Positions 51,003-59,740 of a DNA stretch of 64,000 bases are shown here, piece by piece (within the stretch, counting starts at the first letter, position 1; each line of letters starts with the position of its first letter). Source of the DNA: an uncultured Bacteroides sp. (GTDB lineage: Bacteria; Bacteroidota; Bacteroidia; Bacteroidales; Bacteroidaceae); contig CALADS010000089.1 of assembly GCA_937890825.1 (NCBI GenBank), positions 62,001-126,000 on the forward strand, in the 5' to 3' direction. The translations under genes and the position numbers were made by a program. Under the pieces are notes generated by a model that made no database searches, was not told the DNA's origin, and was given only the letters and a program-made list of their open reading frames with translations.

Positions 51003-52202
51003 TCACTCTCTGTCTTTTTTCAGACGTGTGGCCATAGCGCGCGCCAGGTTTTCACACTGTTCGTAGGTAATCTCCTTCATAGCTTGCTTCATCTCTACAG
51101 GATCTCCCACGATTTCAAACTTACTCTTTTCGGCAAATTCTGCAATACGCTTCACAGCAGCACCTGCCCAAGTAAACGAGCCAAAGTATCCTAAATAACG
51201 TCCCTTTACCTCACGCAACAGAATTTTGTCGAGCATGGCTTCCACTTCGGGATAAATATGGTTACAATAAGTCGGACTTCCCACAATTAAACCGCGGTAT
51301 TTAAAGATATCAGCCAATATATAAGAAGGATGACTCTTACTTACATTATGCATCACAATGTTCTGGATGCCTTCTGCTGAGAGCTCCGCTGCAATCGCTT
51401 CGGCCATCTGCTCGGTATTGCCATACATGCTTCCATAGAGAATCACCACTCCTTCTTCCGCCTGATAACGGCTCAAACGGTCATAAATACCTACCACTTT
51501 GGCTATATTTTCAGTCCATACCGGTCCGTGAGTAGAGCAGATAGTAGTAATGTTCAATCCGCCTAACTTGGTTAATGCCTTTTGAACGGGCGAGCCATAC
51601 TTACCTACGATGTTGGCGTAATAGCGCAGCATTTCTCCCCAGTATTTATCCAGATTGATACGTGTATCTATAAAGCCGCCATCGAGCGTGCCGTAACAGC
51701 CAAAACCATCACCGGCAAAAAGTACGCCCTCGGTTTCATCATACGTCATCATCGTTTCGGGCCAATGCACCATCGGCGTTAAGTAGAAGCGCAGTTTATG
51801 ATGACCCAAAGCCAGGAAATCACCATCTTTCACTACATATTGTTCTCCAGTCACTCCATAATATCCTTCAATCATACCGAAGGTCTGTTTATTACCCACA
51901 ATTACAATGTCGGGATAATGCTGTTTTATCAAGCGGATAGAGCCAGAATGGTCGGGCTCCATATGATTGATAATCAGATATTGGATGGGTCGATCGCCAA
52001 TGATGCTCTTGATTTTACGCAGATAGACTTCAAAATAGCATACATCCACGGTGTCAACCAAAGCTACTGTCTCATCATCAATGAGATACGAATTGTAAGA
52101 CACACCATAAGGGAGAGGCCACATGCCCTCGAAAAGATGTTTATTACGGTCGTTTACACCCACATAGTGGATTTTTCCTTTTACCAAATTCTTTGGGTTC
52201 AT
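51003..52202 (-). CDS. FprA family A-type flavodiiron protein
   Basis: A 399-residue oxygen or nitric oxide reductase. The N-terminal metallo-beta-lactamase-like domain carries the diiron ligands: NHMEPDHSG (His, Glu, Asp, His), the histidine in MVHWPETM, the aspartate in LFAGDGFG and the histidine in CSTHGPVW. A flavodoxin domain follows from about residue 252 (VVILYGSMYGNTEQMAEAIA), holding FMN. It would detoxify O2 or NO at the expense of reduced rubredoxin or a similar donor, which suits an anaerobe. It has its own -7 promoter box. Confidence 0.94.
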   Translation of the reverse strand: MNPKNLVKGKIHYVGVNDRNKHLFEGMWPLPYGVSYNSYLIDDETVALVDTVDVCYFEVYLRKIKSIIGDRPIQYLIINHMEPDHSGSIRLIKQHYPDIVIVGNKQTFGMIEGYYGVTGEQYVVKDGDFLALGHHKLRFYLTPMVHWPETMMTYDETEGVLFAGDGFGCYGTLDGGFIDTRINLDKYWGEMLRYYANIVGKYGSPVQKALTKLGGLNITTICSTHGPVWTENIAKVVGIYDRLSRYQAEEGVVILYGSMYGNTEQMAEAIAAELSAEGIQNIVMHNVSKSHPSYILADIFKYRGLIVGSPTYCNHIYPEVEAMLDKILLREVKGRYLGYFGSFTWAGAAVKRIAEFAEKSKFEIVGDPVEMKQAMKEITYEQCENLARAMATRLKKDRE

Positions 52203-52249
52203 ACTATACTATTACTATTTAGATTGGTTCTATTTGTCACTTACGGGTA

Positions 52250-52257
52250 CAAAATTA
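52250..52257 (-). promoter_or_regulatory. -7 promoter element of the flavodiiron gene
   Basis: TAATTTTG on the minus strand fits TAnnTTTG and lies 48 bases before the start codon, at the boundary with the radical SAM gene upstream. Confidence 0.45.
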
Positions 52258-52268
52258 AGCATTTTTTC

Positions 52269-53195
52269 TCATATACCATATTTCTTTCCTTGATAAGCAC
52301 TTAGTTCGCGCATTCTTTTTTGCAAACGATGATTAAATTCATAGTTTTTCACACCCCAATCAGGAGCAATGAGCAGTTCTTTAGGTGATTGAGATACAAA
52401 ACGTTCCAATACCAAATCGGGACGCAGGTGCTGGATATAGTCTATCACCAGGTCGATGTATTCGTCTATCTGAAACAGATGGAAATCTTCTGGACTTTGC
52501 GCAAATTCATGAGCCATACGGGTGCCCTTGATAAGTTGCAACTGATGCAGTTTCAGCGTACTGAGAGGCAACTGTGACAATACGCCTGCCTGCTTTACCA
52601 AATCATCACACGTTTCGCCAGGCAAGCCCAAAATCACATGCCCACCAGTCAGAATACCTGCATCGACGGTGCGCTGCACAGCACTGACTGTATCTTCATA
52701 GGTATGTCCGCGATTAATGCGCAGCAAAGTACGATTGAGCGTACTTTCAATGCCATATTCCACCAGCAGAAACGTCTGTCGGTTCAAGGCAGACAGATAC
52801 TTCAACAAATCCTCGGGCATGCAGTCGGGACGTGTACCAATGACCAGTCCCACCACCCCATCGACTGATAAGGCTTCCTCATACATCCTTTTCAGACGAT
52901 CCAGTTCTCCATATGTATTAGTATACGCCTGAAAATAAGCCAGGTATTTCATATCCGGGTATTTGTGAGCAAAAAACTGCTTTCCTTCTTCTAACTGTTG
53001 CGGAATAGATGCATCCTTTTGGCAATATTCCGGATTAAAAGTCTGATTATTACAATAGGTGCATCCACCGAATCCTTTATTACCGTCGCGGTTGGGACAA
53101 GTAAATCCGGCATTCAGAGATATTTTCTGCACTTTATAGGGAAAATAGTTCTTCAGAAAACGAGGAAATTCATTATAGAGCGGCTTGGAATTCAT
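52269..53195 (-). CDS. TIGR01212-type radical SAM protein (YhcC-like)
   Basis: A 308-residue radical SAM protein of the TIGR01212/YhcC family. The 4Fe-4S cysteines lie in FTCPNRDGNKGFGGCTYCNN near residue 31, a wider-spaced cluster motif than the classic CxxxCxxC. VIGTRPDCMPEDLL and GHVILGLPGETCDDL are further core motifs. The reaction is not known. In other bacteria relatives lie near RNA-modification or nitrogen-metabolism genes; here the next gene (DPP-IV) is divergent. Confidence 0.85.
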   Translation of the reverse strand: MNSKPLYNEFPRFLKNYFPYKVQKISLNAGFTCPNRDGNKGFGGCTYCNNQTFNPEYCQKDASIPQQLEEGKQFFAHKYPDMKYLAYFQAYTNTYGELDRLKRMYEEALSVDGVVGLVIGTRPDCMPEDLLKYLSALNRQTFLLVEYGIESTLNRTLLRINRGHTYEDTVSAVQRTVDAGILTGGHVILGLPGETCDDLVKQAGVLSQLPLSTLKLHQLQLIKGTRMAHEFAQSPEDFHLFQIDEYIDLVIDYIQHLRPDLVLERFVSQSPKELLIAPDWGVKNYEFNHRLQKRMRELSAYQGKKYGI

Positions 53196-53242
53196 TTCTT
53201 TATCTATTTAAAATCATACGGACAACTTTTTTAAGCATGCGA

Positions 53243-53250
53243 CAAATATA
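53243..53250 (-). promoter_or_regulatory. -7 promoter element of the radical SAM gene
   Basis: TATATTTG on the minus strand fits TAnnTTTG, 48 bases before the start codon at 53195. Confidence 0.45.
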
Positions 53251-53297
53251 ACTGAATAATTTCACTTTATAAAATAGAAAGTTCCGATTGTATCCAT

Positions 53298-53305
53298 TAT
53301 CTTTG
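53298..53305 (+). promoter_or_regulatory. -7 promoter element of the DPP-IV-lipA operon
   Basis: TATCTTTG lies 41 bases before the DPP-IV start codon. Confidence 0.55.
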
Positions 53306-53346
53306 TAGCAATCATAAAAATAAGAACAACAAAATATTTTGCAAAC

Positions 53347-55557
53347 ATGAAAAGAATAAGTTGGATACTGCTGCTCTGCCTCTGCACAGCGATGACTTGG
53401 GCACAAGCGAAAAAACCTCTAGAACTGAAAGATGTGGTAACAGGCACCTTCCGGCCAGACAATATTTATGGTGTAATCCCCATACCGGGCGACGGCGAAC
53501 ATTATACCCAAATGAATGCCCAAGGCACACAGATTATCAAGTATTCATTCAAAACAGGCAAAGAAGTGGAAGTTATATTCGATGTAACCACTACTGCTGA
53601 ATGCCCTTTTAAATATTTCGACAGCTACAGTTTCTCGCCCGACGGAAGCATGTTGCTCATCGCTACAGAAACGACCCCTATCTACCGGCATTCTTATACA
53701 GCGATGCATTATTTATATAGTCTGAAACGAAATCTAGATGGAAAAATACGCAATAAACTAGAAAAACTTTCTGACGGAGGTCCGCAACAGGCACCGGTTT
53801 TTTCGCCCGATGGAAGCATGGTGGCTTTTGTCCGCGACAACAACATCTTCCTGGTGAAGCGGTATTTCGGCAACAGTGAAAGCCAGGTAACCGAAGATGG
53901 TAAACGTAACAAAATCATCAACGGTATACCCGACTGGGTATATGAAGAAGAGTTTGCCTTTGACCGTGCTTTGGAATTCAGTGCTGACAGCAAAATGTTG
54001 GCCTACATCCGCTTCGACGAAAGCCAGGTGTCATCCTACTCTTTCCCGCTTTTTGCCGGAGCCGCCCCACGTATGGATGCCTTTGCTAAATATCCCGGCG
54101 AGTATACCTATAAATACCCCAAGACTGGAGAACCCAACTCAAAGGTTTCTGTACATACGTTCGACATCAAATCGAAAGTCACCCGAAAAATGCAAGTGCC
54201 ATTGGAGTCCGACGGATACATTCCCCGTATCCGCTTCACTCAAGACCCCACGAAACTGGCTATCATGACACTGAACCGTCATCAGAATCGATTTGACCTG
54301 TACTTTGGCGACCCGCGCAGCACGGTATGTAAACTGATTCTGCGCGACGAAACAGATACCTACATTAAGGAAAGCGTATTCGACAACATACGTTTCTATC
54401 CGGAAAACTTTAGCTTTGTGAGCGAGAAAAGTGGCTTTAACCACCTCTATTGGTATAGCATGGGAGGAAACCTGATAAAACAGATTACCAGTGGTGCTTA
54501 TGAACTGAAAGACTTCCTGGGATATGCCCCTGAAGAAGGTGCATTTTACTATACCAGCAACGAAGAAAGCCCCATGAAGCAAGCGGTGTACAAAACCGAC
54601 CGAAAGGGAAGAAAAATAAAACTATCCCAACAGAGCGGTATGAACCATGCACAGTTCAGTACGGATATGAAGTATTTCATGAACCGATACACCAACCTGA
54701 ATACGCCTACCGTCATTACCCTGAACGATCAGAAAGGTCAGGTACTGACCACATTGATAGACAATGCCAGACTGAAACAGACACTGAGCACTTATCAGTT
54801 ACCCACCAAGGAGTTTTTCAGCTTCCGGACATCCAACGGCACACAACTGAATGGTTGGATAATGAAACCTGCAGATTTCCAGCCTACCAAAAAATATCCA
54901 GTTATCCAATTTCAATACAGCGGACCCGGCTCACAACAAGTATTGGATGCTTTCGGCATCAGTTGGGAAACGTACATGGCATCACAAGGATACATCATTG
55001 CATGCGTGGATGGCCGGGGAACAGGTGGACGTGGCGCCGAATTTGAGAAATGCACGTATCTGAATCTGGGCGTAAAGGAAGCAGAAGACCAAGTAGAAAC
55101 TGCACTTTACCTGGGTAGCCTGCCCTATGTAGACAAGAACCGCATCGGCATCTGGGGATGGAGTTTCGGCGGATACATGACTATCATGAGTATGAGTGAA
55201 GGACGCCCTGTGTTCAAAGCTGGAGTGGCAGTGGCTGCTGTGACCGACTGGAACTACTATGACACTGTATACGGCGAACGCTTCATGCGCACCCCGAAAG
55301 AGAATCACGAAGGATATCAAGCCTCATCAGCCTTTACACGTGCCGACAAACTACACGGACACCTACTGCTGGTACACGGAATGGCCGACGATAACGTGCA
55401 TTACCAAAACTGTGCCGAATATGCCGAGCATCTGGTACAGTTGAATAAACCATTTGATATGCAGATTTATACCAACCGCAATCACAGCATCTACGGTGGA
55501 AACACACGTCTGCACCTGTATACCAAACTGACGGATTATTTCAAGACACACTTGTAA
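53347..55557 (+). CDS. Dipeptidyl peptidase IV-like S9 serine protease
   Basis: A secreted 736-residue exopeptidase. The signal peptide ends at about residue 20 (TAMTWAQ). An eight-bladed propeller region contains the Glu-Glu motif in DWVYEEEFAF near residue 200, which anchors the substrate N-terminus. The C-terminal alpha/beta hydrolase has Ser606 in GWSFGGYM, the aspartate at 681-682 in GMADDNVHY and His713 in RNHSIYG. It removes Xaa-Pro dipeptides from peptide N-termini in the periplasm. It is transcribed with lipA. Confidence 0.93.
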   Translation: MKRISWILLLCLCTAMTWAQAKKPLELKDVVTGTFRPDNIYGVIPIPGDGEHYTQMNAQGTQIIKYSFKTGKEVEVIFDVTTTAECPFKYFDSYSFSPDGSMLLIATETTPIYRHSYTAMHYLYSLKRNLDGKIRNKLEKLSDGGPQQAPVFSPDGSMVAFVRDNNIFLVKRYFGNSESQVTEDGKRNKIINGIPDWVYEEEFAFDRALEFSADSKMLAYIRFDESQVSSYSFPLFAGAAPRMDAFAKYPGEYTYKYPKTGEPNSKVSVHTFDIKSKVTRKMQVPLESDGYIPRIRFTQDPTKLAIMTLNRHQNRFDLYFGDPRSTVCKLILRDETDTYIKESVFDNIRFYPENFSFVSEKSGFNHLYWYSMGGNLIKQITSGAYELKDFLGYAPEEGAFYYTSNEESPMKQAVYKTDRKGRKIKLSQQSGMNHAQFSTDMKYFMNRYTNLNTPTVITLNDQKGQVLTTLIDNARLKQTLSTYQLPTKEFFSFRTSNGTQLNGWIMKPADFQPTKKYPVIQFQYSGPGSQQVLDAFGISWETYMASQGYIIACVDGRGTGGRGAEFEKCTYLNLGVKEAEDQVETALYLGSLPYVDKNRIGIWGWSFGGYMTIMSMSEGRPVFKAGVAVAAVTDWNYYDTVYGERFMRTPKENHEGYQASSAFTRADKLHGHLLLVHGMADDNVHYQNCAEYAEHLVQLNKPFDMQIYTNRNHSIYGGNTRLHLYTKLTDYFKTHL

Positions 55558-55578
55558 TTCACTTCAATACATTACCCC

Positions 55579-56424
55579 ATGAAAACACGCAGAAAACCCG
55601 AATGGCTGAAAATCAGCATCGCAGCCAATGAACGATATACAGAAACCAAACGTATAGTAGAATCCCACTGCCTGCATACCATTTGCAGCAGTGGGCGATG
55701 CCCCAATATGGGCGAATGCTGGGGAAAGGGTACCGCTACCTTTATGATTGGCGGTGCCATCTGTACCCGCAGTTGCAAATTCTGCAATACGCAGACTGGC
55801 AAGCCCCTGCCCCTTGACCCCGAAGAACCCCTACACGTAGCAGAATCCATCGCTCTGATGAAGCTTTCTCACGCCGTTATCACTTCGGTGGACCGCGACG
55901 ACCTACCTGATTTAGGAGCATCGCACTGGGTACAAACCATCAAAGCCATCCGGCAACTGAACCCTCAGACTACCATCGAGGTACTGATACCCGACTTTCA
56001 AGGACGAAAAGACCTGGTGCAGCAAGTCATTGACGCCCGTCCCAACATTCTTTCCCACAACATGGAGACGGTAAAACGTATCAGCCCGCTGGTGCGCAGT
56101 GCAGCCCGCTATGACACCAGTCTGGAAGTGCTTCGACAAATTGCCGAAAATGGCATACGTACAAAATCGGGCATCATGGTGGGGCTGGGCGAAACTCCCG
56201 ACGAAGTGGAAGAACTCATGAACGACCTGAGAAGCGTAGGTTGTCACATCCTGACCATCGGACAATACCTGCAACCCAGCCACCAGCATTATCCGGTAGC
56301 CGAATACGTAACACCAGAACAATTTGCTCAATACAAAGAAACAGGATTGGCCAAAGGATTTCTTCAAGTAGAAAGTGCGCCTCTGGTGCGTTCTTCCTAT
56401 CACGCAGAGAAACATATCTGCTGA
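55579..56424 (+). CDS. lipA: lipoyl synthase
   Basis: A radical SAM enzyme that inserts two sulphurs into octanoyl groups to make lipoyl cofactors. The auxiliary-cluster cysteines are in ICSSGRCPNMGECWG near residue 36 and the SAM-cluster cysteines in CTRSCKFCNTQTGKPLP near residue 64. The conserved C-terminal RSSYHAEK is at residues 272-279. 281 residues is normal. It starts 21 bases after the DPP-IV stop, an odd but probably co-transcribed pairing. No lipB or lplA is seen next to it. Confidence 0.96.
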   Translation: MKTRRKPEWLKISIAANERYTETKRIVESHCLHTICSSGRCPNMGECWGKGTATFMIGGAICTRSCKFCNTQTGKPLPLDPEEPLHVAESIALMKLSHAVITSVDRDDLPDLGASHWVQTIKAIRQLNPQTTIEVLIPDFQGRKDLVQQVIDARPNILSHNMETVKRISPLVRSAARYDTSLEVLRQIAENGIRTKSGIMVGLGETPDEVEELMNDLRSVGCHILTIGQYLQPSHQHYPVAEYVTPEQFAQYKETGLAKGFLQVESAPLVRSSYHAEKHIC

Positions 56425-56488
56425 TAAATATCCACCTTACAGTCAGCCTGTGCTAACATTAGTCTGCAAAAAATATGAGACTGAACCT

Positions 56489-56546
56489 ACTTCCTATCTG
56501 TTCCAATGAAATAGAGAACTTACAAACTCTAGAACAGATAGGAGGT
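56489..56546. repeat. Large nested inverted repeat after lipA
   Basis: ACTTCCTATCTGTTC (56489-56503) pairs with GAACAGATAGGAGGT (56532-56546) over 15 positions with one G-U pair. AGAG/CTCT forms an inner stem, and GAACCT (56483-56488)/AGGTTC (56556-56561) extends it outward. A separate AGTCT/AGACT pair lies just upstream (56461-56483). The 56425-56665 gap holds nothing else recognised. It may be a terminator with a long loop or part of a structured RNA. Confidence 0.45.
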
Positions 56547-56665
56547 CGTGAAAACGAGGTTCAAAACAGAATGATTACTGAATAAAAAATAAGAAGCACA
56601 CAAACATTTAAACTACTCATTTGTTATTTATCTAAATAAAATAACGGTCCTAGAGCAATGCAGCC

Positions 56666-57778
56666 ATGAAGCCAAGCATCTTATCCACCCAATACAACCT
56701 ATCGCTAGGTTTTGCTCCAGCCATCCTCTCCATGTTGCTAAGCGAGTGGATACATACCGACATAGCCACATATTTAGGCACTGGAACCGGAATCGGCATC
56801 ATTGCAATAGAAAAATGGCGAGGAAAATCTCCGCTCACCTGGATTTTACTGTATTCCACTACAGCCATGCTGATACTGATTTCCCTCTTCACCCTACTCT
56901 TCGGAGAATGTTGCCCAGCCAGACTCTTTCCGCTGACTATAGAAATCAGTACAATGCTCCCTCCGATTCTGTTACTGCTGAACCGAAAGAAATGGACACA
57001 GTATCTTTCACAAGGCCACTCCAAACTACGACAACGTCTGCTATTAGGAATAGAAGCTTCTATCGCTTCTTCCAAAGTAATTATATTGCTGGGTACACTT
57101 CACTTTCTTATCATCTCCGGTTGTATCTTAACGAGCCACCCATTAAATGATTCATCGATATGGCTGCTCTATCAGTTCTTACCTCCCATATTCTACATTA
57201 CAGCCATTATACTGAACCAAATAGGCATACGCTATTTCAACCAATTCATTCTGAAAACCACCTATCTACCCATAGTCAACGAACAAGGAGATGTTATAGG
57301 TAAAACCAATACATGGAAACTTCCAAACAGCAAAGAGATTATTCTACTTCCCGTAATACGCATAGCCATTGTGGCTCAAGGTATGCTCTATCTAAGACAA
57401 CGCCCTACATTAGACCAACTATCACCCGACAAACTTGATCTACCCATTGAAGGATATCTTTTGTTTGGGGAATCCTTAGAAGAAGGGGTGAAACGATTAA
57501 TAAAACAAAGCATGCCCCACATTTCTGCTCATAACATCTACTTCAGTCTGAAGCACCCCTTCATAGAAGAAGGCGCCCGACAACTGATTTATCTATTTCT
57601 GATAGATATAGAAAATGCATCCTTCCTAGAAGTTGAACGGCACAAATCCGGAAAGTTTTGGACTTTAAGCCAACTTGACCATAACTTAAAACAACATTTA
57701 TTCAGCAGATGCTTTGAGTATGAATACGAATGTCTGAAAGAGGTTATTTATACAAGAGAAAAATACAAGGAATCTTAG
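56666..57778 (+). CDS. Membrane protein with degenerate Nudix-like C-terminal domain
   Basis: A 370-residue protein. Five or six hydrophobic helices lie within the first 210 residues, for example near 52-78 (LTWILLYSTTAMLILISLF) and 140-160. The C-terminal half (about 225-365) has the outline of a Nudix fold, with VIRIAIVAQGMLYLRQRP and a box-like GYLLFGESLEEGVKRLIKQ. The Nudix box lacks the REUxEE core, so catalysis looks unlikely. It overlaps the convergent methyltransferase gene by 35 bases at the 3' end. Its role is unknown; binding a nucleotide ligand is possible. Confidence 0.6.
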   Translation: MKPSILSTQYNLSLGFAPAILSMLLSEWIHTDIATYLGTGTGIGIIAIEKWRGKSPLTWILLYSTTAMLILISLFTLLFGECCPARLFPLTIEISTMLPPILLLLNRKKWTQYLSQGHSKLRQRLLLGIEASIASSKVIILLGTLHFLIISGCILTSHPLNDSSIWLLYQFLPPIFYITAIILNQIGIRYFNQFILKTTYLPIVNEQGDVIGKTNTWKLPNSKEIILLPVIRIAIVAQGMLYLRQRPTLDQLSPDKLDLPIEGYLLFGESLEEGVKRLIKQSMPHISAHNIYFSLKHPFIEEGARQLIYLFLIDIENASFLEVERHKSGKFWTLSQLDHNLKQHLFSRCFEYEYECLKEVIYTREKYKES

Positions 57779-58520
57779 ACAAATCGGGTATGGATAGTTT
57801 CCGCCATTCCGCTACTGTACGAGTCTTTATATATTCACCCTCACAAGTAATATTGGCTGCTATACACAATTTGGTCTGCGGGCGGCAATGCTGCAAGACA
57901 TCCTCTATCATTTTCTGATTGCGGTAAGGCGTTTCGATAAACAATTGCGTCTGATGTTCATTATAAATATGCTGTTCCAACTGTTTTAGTTTTTTGCCTC
58001 GCTCACTGGCTTCTATCGGCAGATAACCATGAAAAGCAAAACTCTGCCCATTAAATCCAGAAGCCATCACTGACAGAATAATAGACGATGGCCCTACCAA
58101 AGGTACCACGCGGAGATTTTTACGCTGAGCAATGGCTACTACATCAGCTCCCGGATCGGCCACAGCAGGACAGCCAGCTTCGGAAATCACCCCCATAGAT
58201 AACCCCTGCTGCAAAGGTTTCAAATATCCAGAGATAGCTTCGGGCGAAGTATGTTTATTCAACGGATAAAATGTAAGTGAATCAATATCTATTTCCTTGT
58301 CCACCTTTTTTAAAAAACGGCGGGCCGAACGAATATCCTCTACTATAAAATGATGAATTTGTAGAATAACCTCCTTATTGTAAGAAGGCAATACATGGGC
58401 TACAGGAGTATCACCCAAAGTAACTGGTAATAAATAAAGTGCTGGTTCCAAGGAGAGAGTAAATGTTAGATGTGTAGATATAAAAAAAGATTTATGAGGA
58501 AGATTCAATCCGTGAATCAT
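57744..58520 (-). CDS. RsmI-like SAM-dependent (tetrapyrrole methylase fold) methyltransferase
   Basis: A 258-residue protein of the SAM-dependent methyltransferase class III fold. GVISEAGCPAVADPGADVV near residue 113 corresponds to the ISDAGTPAISDPG loop of RsmI. PLVGPSSIILSVMASGFNG follows. Most relatives methylate 16S rRNA at C1402, but this branch is diverged from true RsmI and its target is uncertain. A TTG at 58449-58451 (LEPALYLLPVTLGDTP) aligns with the usual N-terminus and may be the real start, because the first 23 residues look like extra sequence. Its 3' end overlaps the convergent membrane-protein gene. Confidence 0.75.
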   Translation of the reverse strand: MIHGLNLPHKSFFISTHLTFTLSLEPALYLLPVTLGDTPVAHVLPSYNKEVILQIHHFIVEDIRSARRFLKKVDKEIDIDSLTFYPLNKHTSPEAISGYLKPLQQGLSMGVISEAGCPAVADPGADVVAIAQRKNLRVVPLVGPSSIILSVMASGFNGQSFAFHGYLPIEASERGKKLKQLEQHIYNEHQTQLFIETPYRNQKMIEDVLQHCRPQTKLCIAANITCEGEYIKTRTVAEWRKLSIPDLSKIPCIFLLYK

Positions 58521-58549
58521 TCCATCATAAATCTTATTGTTTTTACAAA

Positions 58550-59407
58550 TTATCCGTAGATAATATTGCCATTCTCGTCTTTATATTCATCAAGACCTTT
58601 TTCATAAGTAGCCATAGCACGCAAACTCATACCCACACTGGAGAACCCACCATCGTGGAAGAGGTTTTGCATGGTCACTTTGCGCGTCAGGTCAGAGAAC
58701 ATCACAATACAATAATCAGCACACTCATCTGCCGAAGCATTGCCAAGTGGTGACATGCGGTTGGCAAAGTCGAACAATTTATCCATACCCTTCACGCCTG
58801 CACCTGCAGTAGTCATGGTAGGCGACTGTGAAATTGTGTTGACACGTACGTGATGTTCACGACCGTATATGTAACCAAAACTACGTGCAATAGACTCCAG
58901 TAAAGCCTTAGCATCTGCCATATCATTATAGCCATAGAATGTACGCTGCGCAGCTACATAGCTCAATGCCAAGATAGAACCATATTCAGCAATGGCATCC
59001 AATTTCTTGGCAGCTTGAATCATTTTATGGAACGAAACGGCAGAAATATCCAATGTCTTGTTCAACATATCATAATCCAAATCATCATAAGTACGTTTCT
59101 TACGCACATTGGGAGACATACCTATAGAATGAAGCACAAAGTCAATCTTACCTCCCAACACTTCCATAGAGCGTTGGAACACATTTTCCAAATCAGCTAC
59201 GCTGGTAGCATCTGCAGGAATCACCTCGCAGTTCAGTTTTTCTGCCAAGGCAGAAACTTCTCCCATGCGCACGGCTACCGGAGTATTGGACAAAGTAATA
59301 ACTGCTCCTTCTTCTACAGCCTTTTCTGCGACTTTCCAGGCAATAGACTGCTCATTCAGAGCACCGAAAATAATGCCTCTTTTTCCTTTCAACAAATTAT
59401 AACTCAT
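58550..59407 (-). CDS. fabI: enoyl-[acyl-carrier-protein] reductase
   Basis: NADH-dependent last step of the fatty acid elongation cycle. Start at 59407 (MSYNLLKGKRGIIFGALNEQS); the longer frame from 59530 passes through the promoter box and is rejected. GALNEQSIAW is the FabI form of the nucleotide loop, and the catalytic Tyr-x6-Lys is in GYNDMADAKALLE with an upstream conserved tyrosine. ..SQSPTMTTAGAGVKG.. near residue 195 is the substrate loop. About 285 residues. It has its own TATCTTTG promoter. Confidence 0.95.
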   Translation of the reverse strand: MSYNLLKGKRGIIFGALNEQSIAWKVAEKAVEEGAVITLSNTPVAVRMGEVSALAEKLNCEVIPADATSVADLENVFQRSMEVLGGKIDFVLHSIGMSPNVRKKRTYDDLDYDMLNKTLDISAVSFHKMIQAAKKLDAIAEYGSILALSYVAAQRTFYGYNDMADAKALLESIARSFGYIYGREHHVRVNTISQSPTMTTAGAGVKGMDKLFDFANRMSPLGNASADECADYCIVMFSDLTRKVTMQNLFHDGGFSSVGMSLRAMATYEKGLDEYKDENGNIIYG

Positions 59408-59432
59408 ATTTCTAATAATTGAATTTGCGGGG

Positions 59433-59440
59433 CAAAGATA
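59433..59440 (-). promoter_or_regulatory. -7 promoter element of fabI
   Basis: TATCTTTG on the minus strand, 26 bases before the fabI start at 59407. Confidence 0.6.
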
Positions 59441-59547
59441 GGAAGTTTTCTGCATAAAAAGGGCGAAAGTGTGCAATAATGTAGGAGAAATATCAAAAAA
59501 TGCATATAAACTATCAAAAACTACACACACCTAAAGGGGGTTTAGGG

Positions 59548-59659
59548 TACATTTGCAACAGTAATTAAGAGGTTTTTTCATAATATTAATTTAAGGTTAG
59601 AATTAGGTTAACATGAACCTAAGTTATTATTTTTGCGGATAGCTCGGGAGAGTTATCCG
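59548..59659 (+). promoter_or_regulatory. Tandem -7 boxes and leader hairpin of the GH28-DUF4861-GH43 operon
   Basis: Two TAnnTTTG boxes occur: TACATTTG at 59548-59555 and TATTTTTG at 59628-59635. Directly after the second, CGGATAGCTC (59636-59645) pairs with GAGTTATCCG (59650-59659) as a 10-bp stem (one G-U pair) with a GGGA tetraloop. Between the boxes, AGGTT/AACCT (59605-59609 and 59616-59620) forms a further inverted repeat. These are the only marked signals in the 333-base gap between fabI and the GH28 gene. The hairpin could be an RNA leader or a DNA operator at the transcription start. Confidence 0.5.
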
Positions 59660-59740
59660 TAAAAGAATAACCTGAAACTTGAAAAACAGACTCTGGCATT
59701 ACATTATAATAAATGATAACCCAATTAATAACATATATAA

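Noticed and set aside
59408..59530. The longer fabI start
   Set aside because: The frame passes through the TATCTTTG promoter box. ATG at 59407 gives the standard start MSYNLLKGKRG.
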